Shown in pieces: positions 1 through 6,676 of a stretch of 8,268 nucleotides of DNA. Location of the stretch: positions 1-8,268 of the forward strand of contig CAJJPG010000084.1 of assembly GCA_905193585.1 (NCBI GenBank). The letters run 5' to 3'. A program made the position numbers and the translations under genes. Origin of the DNA: an uncultured Oscillospiraceae bacterium (lineage in GTDB: Bacteria; Bacillota; Clostridia; Oscillospirales; Acutalibacteraceae). The notes beneath the pieces were generated by a model. The model saw only the letters and a list, made by a program, of their open reading frames with translations, was not told where the DNA came from and ran no database searches. Position 1 is the stretch's first letter; every line of letters begins with the position of its first letter.

Positions 1-326
1 GTGCCCGCCTCGTCCTCGATCGAAAAACGGACGTTCGTGTAGCGGTCGTCGGCGGAAGAAGAATTGCCTTTATAAAGTTTTGCAGTTACTTCAACGTTAG
101 TGGCATAAATAGACATATCATGGAAATATGCATAATACTTAGAACCACCCTTTAAAACTGAGGGATCTGCTAAATTAATTGTAGTGGATATTTCCTTTTT
201 ATAAATCGGATCATTATAAGATATAACTATGTTATAATCAGCTAATTCATCTGCATTTACGTTTGCCATATTGAATGAAAGATACGGACTTGCAGCAACT
301 GCAGCACCAGGTGCAATTACAACATC
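1..326 (-). repeat. Surface module, copy B (residues 401-508, incomplete)
   Basis: This is the second copy of the module. ASPYLSFNMANVNADELADYN (412-431 region) aligns with TPYLSF...AYDSF of copy A, and SKYYAYFHDMSIYATNVEVTAKLY aligns with the tyrosine-run strand and PVDAVLY. The helical tail present in copy A has not been reached at the window edge. The last roughly 20 codons differ sharply in base composition from the rest of the copy. Confidence 0.6.
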
Positions 327-1526
327 ACCATTGTTAGGAGTATTGTAATCAGCCAACACGCCCAACTCAGCAGTAGCTAAGCTTGTATCAAATCCTTCGG
401 TTGGAAGGGGAAGTTTAGCATAATCAGAATTCTGAGCCGACAGTGTAACAAACTTTTGAACTTCAGCAGCTGCGACAATAGTATCTGCAATAGCTGTTTT
501 TACCTTATCACTTTTAGTTTTGTTGTAATTTCCAATTAAAGCCTCTTTCAAAGTGGATGTCATCACTTTGGATTTAGCTACAACCTCACCAGCCGCATTT
601 TTGCAGTACAAAACCGCATCAACCGGAACATTAAGTGAATAAAGCTCTATACCATAATAATAATAATATGTGTTTTTGGTTGTTTTTATGATATTATCCG
701 TACCTGTAACTGGGTTTTTACCCTCTACAGTATCAGATATGCTTGTGAAATTAAAATCATTATCATTTGTATTTCTTGTAACTTTTAATTCAAAACTGTC
801 GTATGCAGTAAGTTCAGAATTAGTAAAAACAAACGAGAGATACGGTGTTGTTGATAAACCAGCCCCAAATGTGCAAGAAATATTTTCATCAACAACCGGC
901 TCTGTGCTGGCAGCTTTAACAGTAACCTTACCGTTAGTGCCGGTGAGAGGAACAAGTGCTTCATCAGAGCCGTCAAATTTACCGGTTTCAATATTAAATT
1001 TACCTGCGTTACAAGCCTGAGCATGAGCATCTTTTACAAATTCTATGGCGTTTTCACCGGTTGCACCGGACGCTATATTGAAAGTCAAATCAAATGACGC
1101 ATTTGTGAACTGCTTTATGGAAACATTTTCACCACTGGTCGGATCGACACCTTCAACAATAAATCTGTATACGTCTTCGGAAGCAACTGTAGTAACATTG
1201 TCACCGTCATTTGACACACTGACATTAATACCGATTGAATCACTTTCAGTCTTGATATTTGTTGCTATATCTTCCCATAAACCGCTCAAGTTGATCTTAG
1301 TTGTATCAACCTTAAGCTCAAACATTGCCGCGGCAATTCCGTCACCGGTCGCTGTAATAGTTACCGGGACTTTCGCTGTTGTTGCATCGCTGTTAACCTC
1401 AACCGATCCTACTGTAACGGTTGCGCTGGCTCCTTCCGCCGATACAGTCAGGCAACCTACGAGAGCGGTTAAGCAAAGGGCTGCCGAGAGTACAAGCGCG
1501 AGAGACTTTTTGAAAATCTTTTCCAT
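1..1526 (-). CDS. Exported cohesin-like, multi-module surface protein (partial, C-terminus beyond left edge)
   Basis: The frame stays open for 508 codons from ATG 1524-1526 to the window edge. The start is supported by AGGAG at 1534-1538, 7 bases upstream, and by a typical signal peptide: basic n-region (KIFKK), hydrophobic core (residues 8-24), then either a lipobox-like LVGC (22-25) or a signal peptidase I site after VSA (28-30). It is therefore secreted, and may be a lipoprotein. Residues about 34-204 resemble a type I cohesin: they open with VTVGSVEV and VPVTITATG, contain MFELKVD, and close with GKVTV. Cohesins bind dockerins in cellulosomes, but lone cohesin-like domains also occur in other surface proteins. 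Residues 214-378 and 401-508 are two diverged copies of another module, each with PYLSF and a tyrosine-rich strand. This module resembles repeats I recall from secreted proteins of gut Clostridia. No catalytic domain is visible. Export is near certain, the cohesin assignment fairly likely, and the binding partner unknown. Confidence 0.85.
   Translation of the reverse strand, partial: MEKIFKKSLALVLSAALCLTALVGCLTVSAEGASATVTVGSVEVNSDATTAKVPVTITATGDGIAAAMFELKVDTTKINLSGLWEDIATNIKTESDSIGINVSVSNDGDNVTTVASEDVYRFIVEGVDPTSGENVSIKQFTNASFDLTFNIASGATGENAIEFVKDAHAQACNAGKFNIETGKFDGSDEALVPLTGTNGKVTVKAASTEPVVDENISCTFGAGLSTTPYLSFVFTNSELTAYDSFELKVTRNTNDNDFNFTSISDTVEGKNPVTGTDNIIKTTKNTYYYYYGIELYSLNVPVDAVLYCKNAAGEVVAKSKVMTSTLKEALIGNYNKTKSDKVKTAIADTIVAAAEVQKFVTLSAQNSDYAKLPLPTEGFDTSLATAELGVLADYNTPNNGDVVIAPGAAVAASPYLSFNMANVNADELADYNIVISYNDPIYKKEISTTINLADPSVLKGGSKYYAYFHDMSIYATNVEVTAKLYKGNSSSADDRYTNVRFSIEDEAG
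393..887 (-). repeat. Surface module, copy A (residues 214-378 of the exported protein)
   Basis: This is the first copy of a protein module found twice in the exported protein. It begins with a strand around TTPYLSFVFTN (227-236), continues through AYDSFELKVTRN and the tyrosine run at 287-291, then GIELYSLNVPVDAVLY. It ends in a helical stretch containing VAAAEVQKFV (351-360). The copies match at the protein level only, so they are an old duplication rather than a recent DNA repeat. I do not know the function of the module. Confidence 0.6.
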
Positions 1527-1533
1527 ATCTTTT

Positions 1534-1538
1534 CTCCT
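1534..1538 (-). promoter_or_regulatory. Ribosome binding site of the exported protein
   Basis: AGGAG on the minus strand lies 7 bases before ATG 1526. It fixes the start codon, and the residues that follow make a normal signal peptide. Confidence 0.85.
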
Positions 1539-1629
1539 AACCGGCTTACGCCATAATTATTATACGCCGCCTTTCGGCGCCGCCTACCGCAAGCAGCAAT
1601 GCCGCGTTCCGCCACTAACGGTTTTCTTC

Positions 1630-1658
1630 ATTTTATCATTAAAATAAACCTTTGTCAA
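1630..1658 (-). promoter_or_regulatory. Sigma-A promoter, proximal, for the exported protein
   Basis: On the minus strand TTGACA (1653-1658) is followed after exactly 17 bases by TAAAAT (1630-1635). Transcription would start near 1622-1624, giving a leader of roughly 97 bases before ATG 1526. The -35 is perfect consensus and the -10 differs at one position. Confidence 0.75.
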
Positions 1659-1829
1659 GTCTCTCGGCGGGCAAAACGGATATCTGCCGCCTAAATATTC
1701 CGCCGCCTTTTTGTGCAATTAGACAAAGGTACTACAAATTGGTTAATGTCTTTTATAATATGTACCGTAAGCACTAAATATTGATAGTGAAATGTAAAAA
1801 AAGAATAATATTTTGTCTCTTAGTACACA

Positions 1830-1858
1830 ATTATATATTTGCTACAGTGATTTGTCAA
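1830..1858 (-). promoter_or_regulatory. Perfect consensus sigma-A promoter, distal, same direction
   Basis: On the minus strand TTGACA (1853-1858) and TATAAT (1830-1835) are separated by exactly 17 bases, so both boxes are perfect consensus. The next gene downstream is the exported protein, which would give a leader of roughly 300 bases. The element sits exactly 200 bases upstream of the proximal promoter and shares the 10-mer TTTGTCAAGT (plus strand) with it. Confidence 0.75.
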
Positions 1859-1903
1859 GTATTTTTCTCCGTGAAATTACACCAACATTTGGTAATTCAG
1901 ACG

Positions 1904-1930
1904 TTAGATATTAGATATTAGATATTAGAT
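1904..1930. repeat. 7-base tandem repeat, TTAGATA, nearly four copies
   Basis: Three exact copies of TTAGATA (1904-1910, 1911-1917, 1918-1924) are followed by TTAGAT (1925-1930). It lies upstream of the distal promoter, between convergent regulatory material and no gene. It is a direct repeat without unique spacers, so it is not a CRISPR array. Confidence 0.9.
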
Positions 1931-2030
1931 TTGTGGGGTTACAAAAAATTGGCTCCCTTCTTTTGCGCAGTAAACAGAGGGAAGCAGATTTCGCAACACA
2001 TTACACAGTGGAGTCCGTTTTTGCAAAGCA

Positions 2031-2063
2031 ACCCCCTCGGCAGAAATTTTCTGCCGAGGGGGT
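2031..2063 (-). terminator. Strong hairpin, probable terminator of the oxidoreductase transcript
   Basis: A near-perfect inverted repeat pairs 2031-2046 with 2048-2063; the stem is GC-rich at its base (ACCCCCTCGGCAG) with an A/T-rich tip. It lies 35 bases beyond the oxidoreductase stop codon. In the minus direction the tail is only weakly T-rich (TTGCTTTGC), whereas in the plus direction it is CTTTTA, so termination may work from either side. No plus-strand gene upstream needs it. Confidence 0.7.
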
Positions 2064-2071
2064 CTTTTATG

Positions 2072-2089
2072 CGCCGCTTAAGTGCGGCG
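2072..2089 (-). other. Small GC hairpin just after the oxidoreductase stop codon
   Basis: On the minus strand CGCCGC, a 6-base loop ACTTAA, and GCGGCG form a perfect 6-bp stem beginning 9 bases past the stop. It has no T-tract, so alone it is not an intrinsic terminator. It may protect the 3' end or assist the larger hairpin that follows. Confidence 0.5.
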
Positions 2090-2097
2090 GGATTAAA

Positions 2098-5000
2098 TTA
2101 TTCGCCGTAAAGCTTTAAGAGCTTTTCAAGGTGTGCTCTGCGCGCCTTTGCGGTCTCGGCAGCCTTATCGAACAGAACCTCTGCGCGCTCGGGGAAGGAA
2201 CGTGTGAGTGAGGAGTAACGAGCCTCGCCCATAATGAAGTCCTTATAGTCGGCGGTAGCCGGCTTGCTGTCGATAGTGAACGGATTCTTGCCCTCTGCCT
2301 TAAGCGCCGGATTGTAACGGAACATATCCCAATATCCGCAGTCAACAGCCTTCTTCATTTCCTTCTGGCAGTTAACCATTCCGCCCTTAATTGAGTGCAT
2401 TTCGCACGGAGCGTAGCCGATAACGAGCGACGGACCGTTGTAAGCCTCAGCCTCTTTAAGAGCCTTGAGGGTCTGGTTCATATCAGCGCCCATAGCTATC
2501 TGCGCTACATAAATGTAGCCGTAGGACATAGCGATTTCGGCAAGGCTCTTCTTGGCGATTGCCTTACCGGCAGCCGCGAACTGTGCAACCTGACCGATAT
2601 TGGAAGCCTTTGAAGCCTGACCGCCTGTGTTGGAGTAAACCTCGGTATCGAATACCATAATGTTTACGTTGTTGCCCTGCGCCAAAACGTGGTCAACACC
2701 GCCGAATCCGATATCATAAGCCCAACCGTCGCCGCCGAATATCCAAACGGACTTCTTGGAGAGGTATTCCTTATGATTAAGAACGTCCTTGCAGAGTGCG
2801 CAATCGGCATTTTCCTTTTCAAGAACAGCGGCAAGTGCCTTAGAAGCGTCGGCATTCTTAGCGCCGTCATCAAGAGTGGCAAGGTATTCTTCCGCAGCGG
2901 TTTTAAGCTCTGCGCTTGCTTTATCCGATTCGGTCATCTGCTTAACTTCACCGATAAGACGGTCGCGGATAGCTTTCTGACCGAGGTACATACCGTAGCC
3001 GTGCTCTGCGTTATCCTCAAACAGGGAGTTTGCCCATGCAGGACCGTGACCCTCGGCGTTTGTGGTGTACGGAGATGTAGCGGCAGGACCGCCCCAAATG
3101 GACGAGCAGCCGGTAGCGTTGGAAATATACATTCTGTCGCCGAAAAGCTGGGTTACGAGACGTGCATAAGAAGTCTCGGCGCAGCCGGCGCAGGAGCCTG
3201 AAAATTCAAGCAGCGGCTTTTTGAACTGAGAGGTGATAACGTTTGCGTCGGTCGCAACGTCCTTCTTCTCGGTTACCTTTGCTACGCAGTAATCGAAAGA
3301 CTTCTGCTCTTCAAGCTGTGATTCCTGCGGAACCATTTTAAGGGAGTTGGTCGGACATACACCTATACAAACTCCGCAGCCCATACAATCGAGCGGGGAA
3401 ACGGTCAAAGCGTACTTGTAATCCGTCTTGAGGAACGGCTTGGGAGCAACCTTTAAGGTGTCGGGTGCGGCAGCCACTTCTTCATCGGTCAGAACAAACG
3501 GACGGATTGTAGCGTGCGGGCAAACAAACGCGCACTTATTGCACTTAGCGCAGGTATCGGGATTCCACTCGGGAACCATAACCGCAACGCCGCGTTTCTC
3601 ATAAGCGGATGCGCCCTGCTCAAACGTACCGTCGGCATAGTCTACAAATGTAGAAACAGGCAGTGAATCGCCGTTCATAAGGCCTACGGGTTTCATTATA
3701 TCGTCAACCATTTTAACGAGCTTAGCGGGGCCCTCTTCCTTAACGGGAGCGGTGTTATCCGCAGCGTCAGCCCAGTCAGCCGGAACGTCAATTTTAACGT
3801 AAGCGGTAGCGCCCGCGTCGATAGCCTTTTCGTTCATTTCAACTATCTCTTTGCCCTTCTTCATAAACTTCTGGGCTTTTTCCTTCATATAGCCGATAGC
3901 CTCAGCCTCGGGAAGAACCTTTGAAAGCGAGAAGAAAGCAGACTGTAAAACGGTGTTGGTACGCTTGCCGAGACCGATTTCAGCCGCAATGTCAATAGCG
4001 TTTACGGTGTAAAGCTGAATGTTATTCTTAGCGATATAGCGCTTAGCCTCAGCCGGCATATGGTGGTTAAGCTCGTCAAGATTCCACTGGCAGTTAATAA
4101 GGAATACGCCGCCGGGTTTAACGTCATTAACCATCTTGTAGCCCTTTGTTACATAAGACGGGTTGTGGCAGGCAACAAAGTCAGCCTTGTTTATGTAATA
4201 GGGGCTCTTAATCGGCTTATCGCCGAAACGCAGGTGAGAAATGGTAATACCGCCGGTCTTCTTCGAGTCATACTGGAAGTAAGCCTGAACGTATTTATCG
4301 GTATGGTCGCCGATAATCTTAATAGAGTCTTTGTTGGCACCAACGGTACCGTCACCGCCGAGACCCCAGAACTTACATTCAATAGTGCCCTCTGCCGCGG
4401 TGTTCGGAGCTTCCTCCTCGGGGAGAGAAAGGTTGGTAACATCATCGTTAATACCGATGGTGAAGTTGTGCTTAGGCTCTGCCTTATCAAGCTCCTTGTA
4501 AATTGCAAAAATGCTTGAAGGCGGTGTGTCCTTAGAGCCGAGACCGTATCTGCCGCCTACAACAGCGTCAATATGTCTGCCTTCTTCTGCAAGAGCGGCA
4601 ACAACGTCAAGATAAAGCGGCTCGCCCAAAGCGCCGGGCTCTTTGGTTCTGTCAAGCACGGCAATCTTCTTAACGGTGGACGGAATAGCCGCAACCAGCT
4701 TGTCCGCTTTGAAAGGACGGTAAAGACGTACCTTTACAAGACCTACCTTTTCGCCCTTTGCGGTTAAGTAATCTATAACCTCTTCCGCAACGTCGCAGAT
4801 AGAGCCCATAGCGATTATAACCTTTTCGGCATCGGGTGCGCCGTAGTAGTTAAAGAGCTTGTAATCGGTGCCGATCTTCTCGTTGATCTTGTCCATATAC
4901 TTCTCAACGATACTGGGTATAGCGTCGTAATACTTATTGCAAGCCTCGCGGTGCTGGAAGAAAATATCTCCGTTTTCGTGAGAGCCGCGCATTACGGGGT

Positions 5001-5634
5001 GCTCGGGGTTTAAAGCGCGTTTTCTGAACGCCTCAACCGCGTCCATATCGCACATTTCTTTAAGATCTTCGTAATCCCAGATCTGAATTTTCTGAATTTC
5101 GTGTGAGGTTCTGAAACCGTCAAAGAAGTTGATAAACGGAACTCTGCCCTCAATAGAAGCCAAATGAGCAACGGGGGCTAAGTCCATAACCTCCTGCGGG
5201 TTGGTTTCTGCAAGCATTGCAAAACCGGTCTGGCGACATGCGTAAACGTCCGAGTGATCGCCGAAAATGTTAAGCGCATGGCTTGCTACGCAGCGAGCCG
5301 ATACATGGAAAACGCAGGGGAGCAATTCGCCCGCTATTTTGTACATGTTCGGGATCATAAGTAAAAGTCCCTGCGAAGCGGTGAACGTGGTGGTTAAAGC
5401 ACCGGCTGCCAAAGAGCCGTGCACCGTACCGGCGGCACCTGCCTCCGACTGCATTTCGGCAACGTTTACGGTAGTGCCGAATATGTTTTTAAGTCCCTGA
5501 GCCGACCACTGATCAACATAGTCTGCCATAGGGCTGGACGGGGTTATCGGGTAGATACCTGCTACCTCGGTAAACGCATAGGCAACATGTGCCGCGGCGT
5601 TATTACCGTCCATGGTCTTGAATTTTCTGGCCAT
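2098..5634 (-). CDS. nifJ: Pyruvate:ferredoxin (flavodoxin) oxidoreductase, complete single-chain enzyme
   Basis: This cytoplasmic enzyme converts pyruvate and CoA to acetyl-CoA and CO2, passing electrons to ferredoxin or flavodoxin; in anaerobes it links glycolysis to acetate, butyrate or hydrogen formation. The 1178 residues are full length for the family. Substrate-site residues T31 (YPITP), E64 and R114 fall at the same numbers as in the Desulfovibrio africanus enzyme, as I recall it. GLGGDGTVGANK (424-435) is the CoA-domain motif. A two-cluster ferredoxin domain has C695/C698/C701/C705 and C750/C753/C756/C760. The proximal cluster ligands are C815, C818, C843 and C1077. Thiamine diphosphate binding is GDGWA (968-972) with N1002 in SNTGGQ. 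An additional CxxC (945, 948) has no assigned role. The start is fixed by AGGAGG eight bases upstream. It has its own promoter and a downstream hairpin, so it is probably monocistronic. Assignment is essentially certain; por/pfor are alternative symbols. Confidence 0.98.
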   Translation of the reverse strand: MARKFKTMDGNNAAAHVAYAFTEVAGIYPITPSSPMADYVDQWSAQGLKNIFGTTVNVAEMQSEAGAAGTVHGSLAAGALTTTFTASQGLLLMIPNMYKIAGELLPCVFHVSARCVASHALNIFGDHSDVYACRQTGFAMLAETNPQEVMDLAPVAHLASIEGRVPFINFFDGFRTSHEIQKIQIWDYEDLKEMCDMDAVEAFRKRALNPEHPVMRGSHENGDIFFQHREACNKYYDAIPSIVEKYMDKINEKIGTDYKLFNYYGAPDAEKVIIAMGSICDVAEEVIDYLTAKGEKVGLVKVRLYRPFKADKLVAAIPSTVKKIAVLDRTKEPGALGEPLYLDVVAALAEEGRHIDAVVGGRYGLGSKDTPPSSIFAIYKELDKAEPKHNFTIGINDDVTNLSLPEEEAPNTAAEGTIECKFWGLGGDGTVGANKDSIKIIGDHTDKYVQAYFQYDSKKTGGITISHLRFGDKPIKSPYYINKADFVACHNPSYVTKGYKMVNDVKPGGVFLINCQWNLDELNHHMPAEAKRYIAKNNIQLYTVNAIDIAAEIGLGKRTNTVLQSAFFSLSKVLPEAEAIGYMKEKAQKFMKKGKEIVEMNEKAIDAGATAYVKIDVPADWADAADNTAPVKEEGPAKLVKMVDDIMKPVGLMNGDSLPVSTFVDYADGTFEQGASAYEKRGVAVMVPEWNPDTCAKCNKCAFVCPHATIRPFVLTDEEVAAAPDTLKVAPKPFLKTDYKYALTVSPLDCMGCGVCIGVCPTNSLKMVPQESQLEEQKSFDYCVAKVTEKKDVATDANVITSQFKKPLLEFSGSCAGCAETSYARLVTQLFGDRMYISNATGCSSIWGGPAATSPYTTNAEGHGPAWANSLFEDNAEHGYGMYLGQKAIRDRLIGEVKQMTESDKASAELKTAAEEYLATLDDGAKNADASKALAAVLEKENADCALCKDVLNHKEYLSKKSVWIFGGDGWAYDIGFGGVDHVLAQGNNVNIMVFDTEVYSNTGGQASKASNIGQVAQFAAAGKAIAKKSLAEIAMSYGYIYVAQIAMGADMNQTLKALKEAEAYNGPSLVIGYAPCEMHSIKGGMVNCQKEMKKAVDCGYWDMFRYNPALKAEGKNPFTIDSKPATADYKDFIMGEARYSSLTRSFPERAEVLFDKAAETAKARRAHLEKLLKLYGE

Positions 5635-5642
5635 TGAAAATT

Positions 5643-5648
5643 CCTCCT
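5643..5648 (-). promoter_or_regulatory. Ribosome binding site of the oxidoreductase
   Basis: A perfect AGGAGG on the minus strand lies 8 bases before ATG 5634. It is the strongest ribosome binding site in the window, as expected for an abundant central enzyme. Confidence 0.9.
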
Positions 5649-5683
5649 GTTATAAATTTAATGAGATATTCCCATACCTATGT

Positions 5684-5712
5684 ATTGTAACACTTTTTTC
5701 TCCCCGTGTAAA
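5684..5712 (-). promoter_or_regulatory. Sigma-A promoter of the oxidoreductase
   Basis: On the minus strand TTTACA (5707-5712) and TACAAT (5684-5689) are separated by exactly 17 bases, each one mismatch from consensus. Transcription would start near 5677, giving a leader of about 43 bases. It lies in the 111-base gap behind the epimerase. No terminator is visible in that gap, so read-through from the epimerase is possible. Confidence 0.75.
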
Positions 5713-5745
5713 CAGGAAATTGTTTAATTTCGGAAGAAAAGTTTG

Positions 5746-6591
5746 TTAAAAATAGATTTTATGGGTAAACGCGCAATTTTTACCGGGTTCTACGGCGGTA
5801 ATACCGTCCTTTTCCTTTAATTCATAGCTTGAGTTTTCAAGCGGTGTCACACCGCTCCATGGCTCTAAACAAATATAGGGCGCACCCGGCTTTTGCCATA
5901 AAAGGAAATAATCAAAGTCTGTAAAATCAAGGCTTACGCTCTTGCCCGTAACGCGGTTTCTCAGCGTTACAAGGTTTGACTTTATATCCTTAAATACAAG
6001 CGCGTCCACCGCGAAATACTTTTCGTAAAGCGGCAGCACCCTGCTTTCTTTAAGCACGGGCGTTACCGTGCCGTCAAGCAGATTGCCGTTAAGGTTCCAG
6101 GCGTTCAGCGTTTCCTCACGCTCAAAAATAACGTCGTACTGCTCTATACCCTCGGGGCAGGCATAAGCCTCGTGCGCACCGACGGACATATACATAGTAT
6201 CGTCTGATAAATTCTTAACGTTGTATATAACGGTTATTTTGCCGGAATCAAGTACAAATTTTACTCTGAATTCAAACTCCCACGGGAACTGCTTCAGTGT
6301 TTCTTCATTGCTTTTAAGCAGCAATACCGCCGCGGTTTCGGTTTTGCTTTCAATCTCAAAATTCATCATTTTGGCAAAGCCGTGCTTTGCAAGGTGATAT
6401 TCCTTACCGTTATGGGTGAATTTATCGTCGCGCAGACCGCCGCACATAGGAAAAAGCACGGGCGCCGTGCCGTGCCATACCGCGGGGTCGCCGCTCCAAA
6501 GCCTATCCTCGCCGTTTACGGTTATGCGCTTTATTTCCGCGCCGAGAGTATCAATATCAACCGACAGAATATTATTTTTTAAATTTACCAT
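5746..6591 (-). CDS. Aldose 1-epimerase (mutarotase) family protein, LacX-like
   Basis: The 281 residues match the beta-sandwich mutarotase fold in the shorter LacX-like branch; members interconvert the alpha and beta anomers of aldoses or act on sugar phosphates, in the cytoplasm. Visible landmarks are the N-terminal LGAEI (16-20), LWSGDPAVW (31-39), APVLFPMCGGLRDD (43-56), H70 in HGFAK, H140 in VGAHEAYACPEG and E243 in LEPWSG. H70, H140 and E243 correspond to the two active-site histidines and the catalytic glutamate of galactose mutarotase. There is no signal peptide. The start is supported by AAGGAG at 6602-6607, 10 bases upstream. It has its own promoter and is divergent from the spore-lytic pair. 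The true substrate cannot be told from sequence, so galM is not assigned. Confidence 0.9.
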   Translation of the reverse strand: MVNLKNNILSVDIDTLGAEIKRITVNGEDRLWSGDPAVWHGTAPVLFPMCGGLRDDKFTHNGKEYHLAKHGFAKMMNFEIESKTETAAVLLLKSNEETLKQFPWEFEFRVKFVLDSGKITVIYNVKNLSDDTMYMSVGAHEAYACPEGIEQYDVIFEREETLNAWNLNGNLLDGTVTPVLKESRVLPLYEKYFAVDALVFKDIKSNLVTLRNRVTGKSVSLDFTDFDYFLLWQKPGAPYICLEPWSGVTPLENSSYELKEKDGITAVEPGKNCAFTHKIYF

Positions 6592-6614
6592 TATTCACCA
6601 ACTCCTTGAATTTG

Positions 6615-6643
6615 ATTATATAACATCAGAACCTATTTTTCAA
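6615..6643 (-). promoter_or_regulatory. Sigma-A promoter of the epimerase-family gene
   Basis: On the minus strand TTGAAA (6638-6643) and a perfect TATAAT (6615-6620) are separated by 17 bases. The predicted start, near 6608, falls right at the edge of the ribosome binding site (6602-6607). The leader would be only about 17 bases. Confidence 0.7.
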
Positions 6644-6655
6644 CCCCTGCATAAA

Positions 6656-6673
6656 ATATCATCGGGGTGATAT
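6656..6673. promoter_or_regulatory. Palindrome around the ribosome binding site of the first plus-strand gene
   Basis: ATATCA (6656-6661) and TGATAT (6668-6673) are perfect inverted copies flanking TCGGGG. The GGGGTGA that serves as ribosome binding site (6664-6670, 6 bases before ATG 6677) lies in the loop and right arm. GGGGT (6664-6668) can also pair with ACCCC (6643-6647). It could be a protein-binding operator or an RNA element limiting translation; neither is shown. Confidence 0.4.
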
Positions 6674-6676
6674 TCC

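Larger units (their letters stand above)
1527..2097. other. Gene-free region between the exported protein and the oxidoreductase
   Basis: These 571 bases hold no credible gene. Bases 1540-1625 are GC-rich and would be the leader of the exported-protein mRNA; they include a small stem with a GAAA loop (minus strand, 1568-1579). Bases 1630-1860 are AT-rich and carry both promoters. Bases 1904-1930 are a 7-base tandem repeat. Bases 2031-2089 hold two hairpins behind the oxidoreductase gene. A 61-codon plus-strand frame (1933-2118) runs straight through the main hairpin, has no ribosome binding site, and is not believed. Confidence 0.7.

Noticed and set aside
785..1030. 81-codon minus-strand open frame
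   Set aside because: It overlaps the exported-protein gene on the same strand in another frame, with leucine-rich nonsense and no start signals.
1559..1564. Third promoter -10 (TATAAT, minus strand) close to the exported-protein start
   Set aside because: The position 17 bases upstream reads GTAGGC, which is nothing like a -35 box.
1045..1647. 200-codon plus-strand open frame
   Set aside because: It is antisense to the exported protein, which has a signal peptide, ribosome binding site and promoters. The plus-strand frame has no ribosome binding site and a repetitive, non-protein-like composition.
1754..1759. Plus-strand TATAAT as a promoter
   Set aside because: There is no acceptable -35 at 16-18 bases and no plus-strand gene downstream.
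1904..1930. CRISPR array
   Set aside because: The units are 7 bases and directly abutting, with no spacers and no cas genes nearby.
1933..2118. 61-codon plus-strand open frame in the gene-free region
   Set aside because: It reads through the strong hairpin at 2031-2063 and into the oxidoreductase 3' end, and has no ribosome binding site.
2689..3201. 170-codon plus-strand open frame and other frames across 2115-5637
   Set aside because: All lie within the fully conserved oxidoreductase gene and are shadows of it.
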